A stretch of DNA of 64,000 bases, from assembly GCA_034006985.1 (NCBI GenBank), contig JAVERT010000014.1:1-64000 (forward strand), given 5' to 3'. The notes beneath the pieces are model-generated. The model saw nothing but the letters and a program-made list of their open reading frames with translations. It ran no database searches and was not told where the DNA came from. Of the stretch, positions 41,530 through 50,614 are shown piece by piece. Each line of letters starts with the position of its first letter. The stretch's first letter is position 1. The position numbers and the translations under genes were made by a program. The DNA comes from Gudongella sp034006985 (GTDB taxonomy: Bacteria > Bacillota > Clostridia > Tissierellales > Tissierellaceae).

Positions 41530-43497
41530 ATGAATGAGTTTAAAATAGAATCATCATATAAATTGACAGGCGATCAACCTGCTGCTGTAAACCAAATAGT
41601 AGAAGGTTTAAATAAAGGGATGCAAGACCAAGTATTATTAGGAGTTACAGGGTCAGGTAAAACATTTACCATGGCAAATGTAATAGAAAGAGTGCAAAGA
41701 CCTACTTTAGTAATAGCTCATAATAAAACCCTAGCTTATCAATTAGCAAGTGAATTTAAAGAATTTTTTCCTGAAAGTGCAGTGGAATATTTTGTAAGCT
41801 ACTACGATTATTATCAACCAGAGGCTTATGTACCACAAACAGACACATATATTGAAAAAGATTCTTCAATAAATGATGAGATTGATAAGCTAAGGCATTC
41901 AGCTACTATGTCTTTGTTTGAAAGAAGAGATGTTATAATTGTGGCATCAGTTTCTTGTATTTATGGACTTGGAGATCCTATTGATTATGAAAATCTAGTA
42001 GTTTCCTTAAGACCAGGAATGCTGAAAGATAGAGATGAGGTTATGAGAAAGCTTATAGATATTCAATATATGAGAAATGATATTAATTTTGTCAGAGGTA
42101 CATTTAGAGTAAGAGGGAATATTTTAGAGATATTTCCAGCCTCATCAGGAGAGAATACTCTAAGAGTAGAATTTTTTGGAGATGAAATAGATAGAATTAC
42201 AGAAGTTAAGCATATAACAGGAGAAATAATAGGATATAGAAACCATGTTTCTATATTTCCAGCTTCACACTTTGCAACAACAAATGAAAAAGTTGAAAGG
42301 GCAATACTTAAAATAGAAACAGAACTAGAAGAAAGGCTTAAGGAACTTAGAGATAAAGATAAATTGGTAGAAGCGCAAAGACTAGAACAACGAACTAGAT
42401 ATGATTTAGAGATGCTTCGTGAAATGGGATTTTGTTCAGGAATTGAGAATTATTCAAGACATTTAAGTGATAGACCCGCAGGAAGTAGACCGTATACATT
42501 AATCGACTATTTTCCAGATGACTTTTTAGTTATTATAGATGAGTCTCATGTTTCAATCCCACAAATAAGAGGGATGTATTTGGGAGACAAATCAAGAAAA
42601 ACAACTCTTGTAGAGTATGGATTTAGATTGCCATCTGCGTTAGATAACAGACCACTTCAATTTGATGAATTTGAAGGGATGGTAAATCAGGTATTATATA
42701 CGTCAGCGACCCCAGGACCATATGAATTAGGGAAAGCTTCACAGGTAATTGAACAAATAATACGTCCAACAGGTTTATTAGATCCAGTTATTGAAATAAA
42801 ACCTACTAAAAATCAAATTGATGATTTATTAACTGAAATAAGAACTGTTATAGATAGAAATGAAAGAATACTTGTAACGACACTTACAAAGAGAATGTCA
42901 GAGGACTTAACTGATTATTTAAAAGAGGTAGGCATTAAGGTGAATTATCTTCATTCTGATATTGATACTCTTGAAAGAATGGAAATCTTAAGAGATTTAA
43001 GACTGGGTAAATATGATGTGTTAGTTGGTATAAACCTTTTAAGAGAAGGTTTGGATTTACCAGAGGTTTCACTTGTGGCTATTTTAGATGCAGATAAAGA
43101 AGGCTTTTTAAGAAGTGAAACTGCTTTGGTTCAAACTTTTGGGCGTGCAGCCAGAAATGTACTAGGGAAAGTAATCCTTTATGCAGATAAAATGACAGGC
43201 TCAATGCAAAGAGCAATTGATGAAACAAGCAGGCGTAGAAAGATTCAAGAAGAGTATAATAAAGAGCATAATATTGTTCCGAAATCTATTGTAAAAGATA
43301 TAAGAAATATTATTGAAGCTACACTTGTGGCCGATGGAGAAGTAGATTATGGTGAGGATATTTCAAATGAAGAATTAGAAGCTATAGTAATAGGGATGGA
43401 AACAGCGATGCTTAAAGCAGCTGAAACTTTAGATTTTGAAAAGGCAGCAGACTTAAGAGACAAAATTATTCAAATTAAGAAGAAGATTAGAAACTAG
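41530..43497 (+). CDS. uvrB: UvrABC system protein B
   Basis: DNA-damage-binding helicase of nucleotide excision repair, 655 residues, full length. It has Walker A LLGVTGSGKTFTMANV, the beta-hairpin region SYYDYYQPEAYVP, DEXH box LVIIDESHV, helicase motif VI QTFGRAARN, and the C-terminal UVR motif that binds UvrC (TLDFEKAADLRDKI). It is the first gene of a three-gene operon with uvrA and an SRAP protein. A LexA box lies in the promoter. Confidence 0.97.
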   Translation: MNEFKIESSYKLTGDQPAAVNQIVEGLNKGMQDQVLLGVTGSGKTFTMANVIERVQRPTLVIAHNKTLAYQLASEFKEFFPESAVEYFVSYYDYYQPEAYVPQTDTYIEKDSSINDEIDKLRHSATMSLFERRDVIIVASVSCIYGLGDPIDYENLVVSLRPGMLKDRDEVMRKLIDIQYMRNDINFVRGTFRVRGNILEIFPASSGENTLRVEFFGDEIDRITEVKHITGEIIGYRNHVSIFPASHFATTNEKVERAILKIETELEERLKELRDKDKLVEAQRLEQRTRYDLEMLREMGFCSGIENYSRHLSDRPAGSRPYTLIDYFPDDFLVIIDESHVSIPQIRGMYLGDKSRKTTLVEYGFRLPSALDNRPLQFDEFEGMVNQVLYTSATPGPYELGKASQVIEQIIRPTGLLDPVIEIKPTKNQIDDLLTEIRTVIDRNERILVTTLTKRMSEDLTDYLKEVGIKVNYLHSDIDTLERMEILRDLRLGKYDVLVGINLLREGLDLPEVSLVAILDADKEGFLRSETALVQTFGRAARNVLGKVILYADKMTGSMQRAIDETSRRRKIQEEYNKEHNIVPKSIVKDIRNIIEATLVADGEVDYGEDISNEELEAIVIGMETAMLKAAETLDFEKAADLRDKIIQIKKKIRN

Positions 43498-43507
43498 AGG
43501 TGAAAAA

Positions 43508-46351
43508 ATGACTAAAAATATTATAAGAGTTCGGGGTGCTAAAAAGCATAATTTAAAAAATATTGATATAGACATCCCTAGAGATAAATTTACGGTTGTA
43601 ACTGGATTAAGTGGTTCGGGAAAATCATCACTTGCTTTTGATACGATATATGCAGAAGGTCAAAGAAGATATGTTGAGTCATTATCAAGCTATGCAAGAC
43701 AATTTCTAGGGCAGATGGAAAAACCAGATGTAGATTATATAGATGGATTATCACCTGCAATTTCAATTGACCAAAAAACTACATCAAGAAATCCGCGTTC
43801 TACAGTTGGAACTGTTACTGAGGTTTATGATTATTTAAGAATTTTATTTGCACGCGTTGGAACGCCGTACTGCTATAAGTGTGGTAAAGAGATAACTAGT
43901 CAAACAATAGATCAAATGGTAGATAGAGTTTTAAAATTACCAGAAAGGACAAAATTGCAAATTTTGGCACCAGTTATTCGTGGTAAAAAGGGTGAACATA
44001 AAAAGATAATAGAATCGATTAAAAAAGATGGATTTGTAAGGATTATTCTTGATGGAGAAATGTTAGAATTAGATAATGAAATAGAAATAGATAAAAACAA
44101 GAGTCATAATCTAGATGTTGTAGTTGATAGAATTATAATTAGAGATGGTATAGAAGCAAGATTAGCTGACTCTATAGAAACAGCTTTAAAGCTAGGAGAT
44201 GGACTAGTAGTAGTTGATGTGATAGATAAAGAAAAGTTGACTTTTAGCCAAAAACTATCTTGTCCAGATTGTGGCATATCAATTGAGGAAATGTCACCAA
44301 GAATGTTTTCATTTAATAGTCCATTTGGAATGTGCGAAACTTGTAATGGATTGGGTTTTCATAAAGAAATTGACCCAGAACTTGTAATACCAAATAAAAA
44401 TCTTAGTGTAAGCCAAGGTGCCATTGCACCATATGGGCACACTTCTAAAAATAGTTATTACAATCAAATATTTAAGACAATGGGAGAACACCATAATTTT
44501 ACAATGGATCAACCTATATCAGAAGCTCCAAAGGGTTTTCTTGATGATTTGCTCTATGGCACAAAGAAAAAAATAGAGTTTAAGTTTTTAAGTCACTTTG
44601 ATGATACTGGAGAGAGAGAATACAGCGGTAAGTTTGAAGGTGTAGTTCCAAACTTACAGAGAAGGTACAAAGAAACGCATTCGGATTATATGAGAAATAA
44701 TATTGAAGATTATATGGCTGAAACTCCTTGTTCTTCGTGTGGAGGGAAAAGATTACGACCAGAAGTGCTGTCAATTAAAATAAATGGATTAAATATAGCA
44801 GAAGTTACTGATATGCCTGTAGTAAAGGCATTTGATTTTTTTGAGAATCTTGAATTAAGTGAAAAACAAAAAATAATAGCACATCAAATATTAGAAGAAA
44901 TCCATAAGCGACTGCTCTTTTTATCGAATGTAGGATTGGATTATCTTACACTTTCTAGAACGGCTGGTACTTTATCAGGTGGAGAAGCTCAAAGGATAAG
45001 GTTAGCTACGCAAATAGGTTCCAGTTTGGTAGGCGTTATATACGTCTTAGATGAGCCAAGCATTGGTCTTCATCAAAGAGATAATGCTAAACTCTTAAAA
45101 GCGCTTAGGGACCTAACAAACTTGGGTAATACGCTTATAGTAGTTGAACATGATGAAGAAACCATGTTAGAGGCAGATAATATAATAGATATTGGTCCAG
45201 GCGCAGGAATACATGGCGGGAACGTAGTAGCTCAAGGCAGTTTAAAGGATATAATTGATACAAAGGAATCAATAACTGGAAAGTATTTATCAGGAGAATT
45301 AAAAATAGAAATTCCTGAAAAGAGAAAACCTGCAAATGATAAATGGCTTGAAATAAAAGGTGCAAGAGAGAATAATTTAAAGGCGATAGATATTAAAATC
45401 CCTCTAGGACTTATGACTTGTGTGACCGGAGTGTCTGGTTCTGGAAAGAGCTCATTGGTTAATCATATACTTTATAAAGCTTTAGCCCATAGTTTGAATG
45501 GAGCTAGGATTAGACCAGGAGCTTATGATGATATAAAGGGAATGGAATATTTAGATAAGGTAATAGAAATTGACCAAAAACCTATAGGAAGAACTCCAAG
45601 GTCCAATCCTGCGACATACACAGGTTTATTTGATCCTATAAGAGAAATGTTTGCAATGACAAATGAAGCTAAAATGAGAGGCTATAAGAAGGGGAGATTT
45701 AGCTTTAATGTTAAAGGTGGACGTTGCGAGGCTTGTAATGGAGACGGAATAATAAAAGTAGAAATGCACTTTCTTCCTGATGTTTATGTACCTTGTGAGG
45801 TATGCAAAGGGAAGAGATATAATAGAGAGACATTACAAGTTAAATATAAAGGAAAGAACATCTCAGAAGTATTAGATATGACAGTAGAAGAAGGCTTGGA
45901 ATTCTTTAAGAATATACCTAAGATCAATAGAAAGTTACAAACATTAAATGACGTTGGACTTGGTTACATTAAAATAGGGCAACCATCTACAGAGCTTTCA
46001 GGGGGAGAAGCCCAGAGAGTTAAGCTTGCTACTGAACTATCGAAAAGAGCAACTGGGAAAACTGTTTATATTCTAGATGAGCCTACAACAGGATTACATT
46101 CAGCTGATATTCATAAATTAATTGACGTTTTAAATCAATTAGTTGAAGGAGATAATACAGTTATTGTTATCGAGCATAATTTAGATGTTATTAAGACGGC
46201 TGATTATATCATCGATCTTGGACCAGAAGGTGGCGAAGGGGGAGGATATTTGGTTGCTGCAGGGACACCTGAACAGGTAAGTAAAGTTAAAAAATCTTAT
46301 ACCGGAGAATATTTAAAAGGCATTCTTAAAGCGAGAGGAGTTAATAGGTAA
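43508..46351 (+). CDS. uvrA: UvrABC system protein A
   Basis: Damage-recognition ATPase of 947 residues. Two ABC domains: Walker A GLSGSGKSSLAFDTIYAEGQ (about residue 32) and GVSGSGKSSLV (about residue 640), signatures LSGGEAQRIRLA and LSGGEAQRVKLA, and DEPSIGLHQRD/DEPTTGLH. The zinc sites CYKCG, CPDCG-C-C and CEACNGDG-C-C are present. It starts 10 bases after uvrB and ends on the first base of the next start (TAATG). Confidence 0.97.
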   Translation: MTKNIIRVRGAKKHNLKNIDIDIPRDKFTVVTGLSGSGKSSLAFDTIYAEGQRRYVESLSSYARQFLGQMEKPDVDYIDGLSPAISIDQKTTSRNPRSTVGTVTEVYDYLRILFARVGTPYCYKCGKEITSQTIDQMVDRVLKLPERTKLQILAPVIRGKKGEHKKIIESIKKDGFVRIILDGEMLELDNEIEIDKNKSHNLDVVVDRIIIRDGIEARLADSIETALKLGDGLVVVDVIDKEKLTFSQKLSCPDCGISIEEMSPRMFSFNSPFGMCETCNGLGFHKEIDPELVIPNKNLSVSQGAIAPYGHTSKNSYYNQIFKTMGEHHNFTMDQPISEAPKGFLDDLLYGTKKKIEFKFLSHFDDTGEREYSGKFEGVVPNLQRRYKETHSDYMRNNIEDYMAETPCSSCGGKRLRPEVLSIKINGLNIAEVTDMPVVKAFDFFENLELSEKQKIIAHQILEEIHKRLLFLSNVGLDYLTLSRTAGTLSGGEAQRIRLATQIGSSLVGVIYVLDEPSIGLHQRDNAKLLKALRDLTNLGNTLIVVEHDEETMLEADNIIDIGPGAGIHGGNVVAQGSLKDIIDTKESITGKYLSGELKIEIPEKRKPANDKWLEIKGARENNLKAIDIKIPLGLMTCVTGVSGSGKSSLVNHILYKALAHSLNGARIRPGAYDDIKGMEYLDKVIEIDQKPIGRTPRSNPATYTGLFDPIREMFAMTNEAKMRGYKKGRFSFNVKGGRCEACNGDGIIKVEMHFLPDVYVPCEVCKGKRYNRETLQVKYKGKNISEVLDMTVEEGLEFFKNIPKINRKLQTLNDVGLGYIKIGQPSTELSGGEAQRVKLATELSKRATGKTVYILDEPTTGLHSADIHKLIDVLNQLVEGDNTVIVIEHNLDVIKTADYIIDLGPEGGEGGGYLVAAGTPEQVSKVKKSYTGEYLKGILKARGVNR

Positions 46352-46911
46352 TGTGCGGGAGATACTCTTTAGATGCAGATATAGATGAGCTAATAGACAG
46401 ATACAAGGCGATATTGAAAGAAAGAGCAGTTTATAATATGGAAGAAGTATTTCCAACAGATATACAACCTATAGTGGTGAATCGCGATAAACAAGAAATA
46501 GTATTTGCGAAGTGGGGATTCTATACTGACTTTACAAATAGACCAATAATAAACGCCAGAGCTGAAACAATAAATGAAAAGACTCTTTTTAGAAAACATT
46601 TTTTATTAGGAAGATGTTTAGTTCCCGCTACGAGTTTTTTTGAATGGGAAAAAAATGACGGGAAGAAAATTAAGAGAAGAATATCAATAGAGAAAGAAAA
46701 AATATTTTCACTGGCTGGGTTAATGGATGAATCAGGATCATTTACTATTATAACTACATCGGCTAATCAACAAATGAAAGGCATTCACGATAGAATGCCA
46801 GTAATCATTCAAAAGGATAAAGAAGAAATTTGGTTAAATCATAATATAAAGAATCCAAATCAGTTGAATAGTATGCTAATACCATATAATCTTCCACTAG
46901 TAATAGATTGA
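46351..46911 (+). CDS. SRAP-domain abasic-site crosslinking protein (YedK/HMCES-like)
   Basis: A 186-residue SRAP protein. After removal of Met1 the catalytic Cys2 (MCGRYSL) becomes the N-terminus; NARAET, SFFEWEK and the histidine in GIHDRMPV are the other active-site elements and all are present. YedK/HMCES forms a thiazolidine crosslink with abasic sites in single-stranded DNA. The start overlaps the uvrA stop by one base, so it is coupled to uvrBA and should be SOS-induced with them. Confidence 0.93.
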   Translation: MCGRYSLDADIDELIDRYKAILKERAVYNMEEVFPTDIQPIVVNRDKQEIVFAKWGFYTDFTNRPIINARAETINEKTLFRKHFLLGRCLVPATSFFEWEKNDGKKIKRRISIEKEKIFSLAGLMDESGSFTIITTSANQQMKGIHDRMPVIIQKDKEEIWLNHNIKNPNQLNSMLIPYNLPLVID

Positions 46912-46933
46912 AGAATTAATCAAAAATAAATGC

Positions 46934-46962
46934 TTGCTTTTTTATTTTAAAGAGCATATAAT
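46934..46962 (+). promoter_or_regulatory. Promoter of the amino acid ABC transporter operon
   Basis: -35 TTGCTT (46934-46939), 17-base spacer, perfect -10 TATAAT (46957-46962). Transcription would begin near 46969, leaving a leader of about 160 bases before the binding-protein gene; a small open frame lies in that leader. Confidence 0.75.
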
Positions 46963-47000
46963 CATAAACATATTAAATTTAACTAAAGGAGGTCTTAATC

Positions 47001-47096
47001 TTGATGATAAAAGATTTGATCAAGAGCCAACGGAAGTTAGTTTCCAGCAATGAAAACAAGACTTCCAAAAATCTAAGGATATTCTTACTATTATAG
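47001..47096 (+). CDS. Possible 31-residue leader peptide
   Basis: A short open frame in the leader of the amino acid transporter mRNA, TTG 47001 directly followed by ATG 47004. AAAGGAGG (46985-46992) lies at good distance from the TTG. The product is basic (MIKDLIKSQRKLV ...) with a hydrophobic end (RIFLLL) and matches nothing I know. It ends 33 bases before the binding-protein gene. It may be a regulatory upstream frame, a small protein, or chance. Confidence 0.4.
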   Translation: MMIKDLIKSQRKLVSSNENKTSKNLRIFLLL

Positions 47097-47129
47097 CCAA
47101 CAAATTTAAATATAATAGGAGGAATAAAA

Positions 47130-47933
47130 ATGAAAAAGAAAATAGCTTTATTATTAACAATGGTGATTTTAGCAGTAAGTTTAGCAGGGTGTTCAGGTTC
47201 AGGGGATGCTGAGCCAGCATCTAAATTAGAACAAATTAAAGCAGATGGTAAGATGGTTTTAGGTACAGCTGCAGATTATCCACCATATGAATTCCATAAG
47301 GAAATTGATGGAGAAGACAAAATTGTGGGATTTGATATTGAAATTGCAAAAGCAATTGCAGAATCCATAGGAGTTGAACTTGAAATAGTAGATATGAAAT
47401 TTGATGGATTATTGCCAGCACTTACTACAGGTAATATCGATTTTATAGTTGCGGGAATGGTTGCATCTGAAGAAAGAAAAGAATCTGTTGATTTTTCAGT
47501 ACCATATTATGTAGCTCAACAAAGATTTATCGTTAAAGCAGAAGATGCACAAACACTAACTACACCAGCTGATTTTGAAGGTTTGAAAATTGGAGCTCAA
47601 AAATCTACAATTCAAGAAGGAATAGCACTTGATAAGTTTGCTTCTTCAGAGTATATTGGTTTAAGTAAGATAACAGATTTAATATTAGAACTTAAGAATG
47701 ATAAAGTTGATGGATTAATTCTTGCAGAACCTGTTGCAAAAGCATATGTAAGTCAAAATTCTGATTTATTTTTAGCAGAGGAAATTCTAGGTCAGGAAGA
47801 TGGAGTTGCTATAGCAATTGATAAAGGCAATGAGGACTTAGTAGAAGAAATAAATACTATTTTAACAAAACTTATTGATGATGGAAGTATAGCTAATTTC
47901 ATTGCAGAGGCTACGGCGTTAGCTGACGAATAA
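47130..47933 (+). CDS. Polar amino acid ABC transporter, substrate-binding lipoprotein
   Basis: Extracellular binding protein of 267 residues, family SBP_bac_3. Lipobox LAGC with Cys at residue 21; mature part begins the fold with LGTAADYPPYEFHKEIDG, then GFDIEIAKAIAESIGVELEIVDMKFDGLLPAL, and the sugar/amino acid contact DFIVAGMVASEERKESVDFS. It probably binds a polar amino acid (glutamine, arginine or cystine type cannot be told apart). AGGAGG precedes the start. A terminator-like hairpin separates it from the permease gene. Confidence 0.92.
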   Translation: MKKKIALLLTMVILAVSLAGCSGSGDAEPASKLEQIKADGKMVLGTAADYPPYEFHKEIDGEDKIVGFDIEIAKAIAESIGVELEIVDMKFDGLLPALTTGNIDFIVAGMVASEERKESVDFSVPYYVAQQRFIVKAEDAQTLTTPADFEGLKIGAQKSTIQEGIALDKFASSEYIGLSKITDLILELKNDKVDGLILAEPVAKAYVSQNSDLFLAEEILGQEDGVAIAIDKGNEDLVEEINTILTKLIDDGSIANFIAEATALADE

Positions 47934-47944
47934 GATATTCCCTG

Positions 47945-47976
47945 GCAAAAGAGAAACAATTCTCTTTTGCTTTTTT
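47945..47976 (+). terminator. Terminator between binding protein and permease genes
   Basis: GCAAAAGAGAA and TTCTCTTTTGC form a perfect 11-bp stem with a four-base loop, followed by TTTTTT. Some read-through must occur if permease and ATPase use the same promoter, so it likely sets the excess of binding protein. Confidence 0.85.
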
Positions 47977-48007
47977 AATTTTTTAAAAACTTTAGAGGAG
48001 GATTAAT

Positions 48008-48697
48008 TTGGACGCAATTTTGGATTTTTTCACTGGAGAAGCAGCATTTATTGCTAAATACTATAAATTTTATTTAAATGGTACATTAATAACTTTGAGC
48101 GTCAGTTTTTTTGGTGTATTATTTGGTACAATGTTTGGAGTTATACTAAGTTTAATGAAATTATCAAAATACAAAGTGTTAAAAAATATTGCTTCTGCAT
48201 ATATTGAAGTAGTAAGGGGTACACCTCTATTGGTTCAGGTGTTTATAGTGTTTTATGGTCTTCCAATGATACTACCATTTGAACTAAGTAGAATAGCAGC
48301 TGGTACTATAGCTGTGTTATTAAACAGTGCAGCTTATGTAGCTGAAATAATAAGGGCTGGAATTTTATCGATAGATAGAGGTCAGATGGAAGCAGCAAGG
48401 TCGCTAGGAATGAAACATTGGGTTGCAATGAGATTTATTATAATTCCTCAAGCATTTAAAAACATATTACCTGCTTTGGGAAATGAATTTATCGTTTTAA
48501 TAAAAGAATCCGCAATTATTTCTATTGTAGGTATTCATGATATTATGTACAACACTGATACAATAAGAGGAATATCATATAAGCCATTTGGTCCTCTAAT
48601 ATATGCAGCGGTAATATATTTTATCATAACATTTACGCTTTCTAAACTATTGGGATTATTTGAAAGGAGATTGCGTGCCGGTGATCAATACAATTAA
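48008..48697 (+). CDS. Polar amino acid ABC transporter, permease
   Basis: Membrane permease of 229 residues, HisM/GlnP type, with about five hydrophobic segments. It has the N-terminal FYLNGTLITLSVSFFGVLFG, the phrase EVVRGTPLLVQVFIVFYGLP and the EAA loop EAARSLGMKHWVAMRFIIIPQA that contacts the ATPase. Translation starts at TTG 48008 after AGAGGAGGA. Its end overlaps the ATPase gene by 23 bases. Confidence 0.92.
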   Translation: MDAILDFFTGEAAFIAKYYKFYLNGTLITLSVSFFGVLFGTMFGVILSLMKLSKYKVLKNIASAYIEVVRGTPLLVQVFIVFYGLPMILPFELSRIAAGTIAVLLNSAAYVAEIIRAGILSIDRGQMEAARSLGMKHWVAMRFIIIPQAFKNILPALGNEFIVLIKESAIISIVGIHDIMYNTDTIRGISYKPFGPLIYAAVIYFIITFTLSKLLGLFERRLRAGDQYN

Positions 48698-49406
48698 TTT
48701 AAATAAAAAATTTGGAGAATTACATGTATTAAAAGATATAAATGAACATATAGAAGAAGGAGAAGTTGTAGTAGTAATTGGACCAAGTGGGTCTGGAAAG
48801 AGTACTTTTCTAAGATGTTTAAATCTATTGGAAGAGCCAACTAGTGGTGAAATTATTTTCCAAGGTGTTTCAATAGTAGATAAAAAGAATGATATAAATA
48901 AACAAAGAGAAAAAATGGGAATGGTATTTCAACAGTTTAATCTTTTCCCTCATAAAACTATTTTAGAAAATATAACATTGGCTCCAATTCAAGTTAAAGG
49001 TTTGAGTAAAGTAGAAGCAAATGAGGTTGCAATGGCATTATTAAAAAGAATTGGATTAGAAGAGAAAGCTAACACTTATCCAAACCAATTATCAGGTGGA
49101 CAAAAGCAAAGGATTGCTATAGTAAGAGCCTTGGCTATGTCGCCAATAGTTATGTTGTTTGACGAACCTACATCAGCGCTAGATCCTGAGATGGTTGGAG
49201 AGGTGCTAGAACTTATGAAAGAATTAGCTCATGAAGGTATGACGATGGTAGTAGTAACTCATGAAATGGGTTTTGCAAAAGAGGTTGGATCAAGAGTTAT
49301 ATTTATGGATGAAGGGCGTATGGTTGAGCAAGGCAAACCAGATGAATTCTTTAATAATCCTAAAAATCTCCGAACACAAGAATTTTTAAAGAAAATATTA
49401 GTTTAG
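48675..49406 (+). CDS. Polar amino acid ABC transporter, ATPase (GlnQ-like)
   Basis: Cytoplasmic ATPase of 243 residues, the usual length for GlnQ/HisP. It has Walker A GPSGSGKSTFLRCLNLLEEP, Q-loop MVFQQFNLFPHKT, signature LSGGQKQRIAIVRAL, Walker B VMLFDEPTSALDPE and VVVTHEMGFAKEV. GTG 48675 is taken as start because AAGGAGA lies six bases upstream; the frame opens at TTG 48660 and another GTG is at 48681. Confidence 0.92.
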   Translation: MPVINTINLNKKFGELHVLKDINEHIEEGEVVVVIGPSGSGKSTFLRCLNLLEEPTSGEIIFQGVSIVDKKNDINKQREKMGMVFQQFNLFPHKTILENITLAPIQVKGLSKVEANEVAMALLKRIGLEEKANTYPNQLSGGQKQRIAIVRALAMSPIVMLFDEPTSALDPEMVGEVLELMKELAHEGMTMVVVTHEMGFAKEVGSRVIFMDEGRMVEQGKPDEFFNNPKNLRTQEFLKKILV

Positions 49407-49408
49407 TA

Positions 49409-49477
49409 GAGTGTCTTAGACTTTTTTAAAAGAAATGATTAAGTTTCTTTTAAAAATTGTCAAAGACGCTCTTTTAC
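49409..49477 (+). terminator. Terminator after the amino acid transporter operon
   Basis: A long hairpin: GAGTGTCTTAGAC with a TTTTAAAAGAAA upper stem on the left, TTTCTTTTAAAA and GTCAAAGACGCTC on the right, then TTTT. It spans over 60 bases and has small internal mismatches. Confidence 0.8.
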
Positions 49478-49543
49478 ATTATAGGAAAGTTTAACTACCT
49501 ATAGTATAATAAAACTGATATAAAAGATAAATGGAGGTTTAAA

Positions 49544-50614
49544 ATGCTCTATATGATGTTTGGATTTTCTCTCCTTGGAGGGATCGATAAATTATTAGGA
49601 AATAAATTCGGACTTGGAGTTAAATTTGATGAAGGGATCAAAGCTATGGGAAGCCTCGCTTTAACGATAATTGGAATTTATAGCCTCTCACCTATTATTG
49701 CAAAGCTGATGACTCCAATTTTAACGCCGATGGCAAAATTATTATTCACGGATCCATCAGTTTTTATAAGTAGTGTTTTAGCAACCGATTTAGGAGCTTT
49801 TAATACAAGTATGGAATTAGCATTAGATCCACAAGTAGGTGTGTTTAATGGTATAATATTAGCATCGATGTTAGGTGCTACAATTTCTTTTACGGTACCT
49901 GTTGCCATAAATCTTATTTCTGCAAATGATTTTATTTTTTTTTCTAAGGGTGTTTTAGCAGGAATAATTACAATACCTGTAGGGATGTTGGTAGCAGGGT
50001 TTATGCTTCATGTAGAGTTAATAGATATTATATTTAATATACTTCCTGTAGTCATAATATCAAGTTTAATTGCATATGGGCTTGTAAAGTCCTTAAATAA
50101 AACTATTCAAGTATTTAATATTCTTGGGAAAGTGGTATTATTTATAAGTACAATAGGATTTTTATTTGGAATATTAAACTATGGATTTGGTATATCTATA
50201 ATAGATGGTATGCTACCAATCGAAGATGGTGTTATGTTAGTATTTAGTATAAGTGTAGTATTATCAGGGGCATATCCAATGTTGTATATTATATCAAGAA
50301 AGTTTTATAAAGAACTTAATGCAATATCTAATAAATATGGTTTAGATGAGTATTCATTATTGGGATTAGTATCATCTTTAGCCAGTGCACTTCCTATGAT
50401 GGGTATATATTCTGAGATGAATAACAAAGGGAAAGTATTAAATGCAGCATTTGCTGTTAGCGGTTCTTATGTTTTTGGTGGTCAACTTGGATACGTTAGT
50501 TCAGTTGCACCACACACTGTAAATGCATTTATAGTAAGTAAACTTGTTGCAGCTATAGCAGGGATTGCAGTAGCATTATATTTAATTAAAAAGGAAACCA
50601 AGGAGGTAATGTAA
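49544..50614 (+). CDS. EutH-family transporter
   Basis: Integral membrane protein of 356 residues, about ten hydrophobic segments. The N-terminal GGIDKLLGNKFGLGVKFDEG and AMGSLALTIIGIYSLSPII, with ATDLGAFNTSMELA and LSGAYPMLYIIS, match the ethanolamine permease EutH. No other ethanolamine-utilisation gene is in the window; the neighbour is an aminopeptidase P that starts directly on its stop codon. The substrate could differ from ethanolamine. Confidence 0.85.
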   Translation: MLYMMFGFSLLGGIDKLLGNKFGLGVKFDEGIKAMGSLALTIIGIYSLSPIIAKLMTPILTPMAKLLFTDPSVFISSVLATDLGAFNTSMELALDPQVGVFNGIILASMLGATISFTVPVAINLISANDFIFFSKGVLAGIITIPVGMLVAGFMLHVELIDIIFNILPVVIISSLIAYGLVKSLNKTIQVFNILGKVVLFISTIGFLFGILNYGFGISIIDGMLPIEDGVMLVFSISVVLSGAYPMLYIISRKFYKELNAISNKYGLDEYSLLGLVSSLASALPMMGIYSEMNNKGKVLNAAFAVSGSYVFGGQLGYVSSVAPHTVNAFIVSKLVAAIAGIAVALYLIKKETKEVM

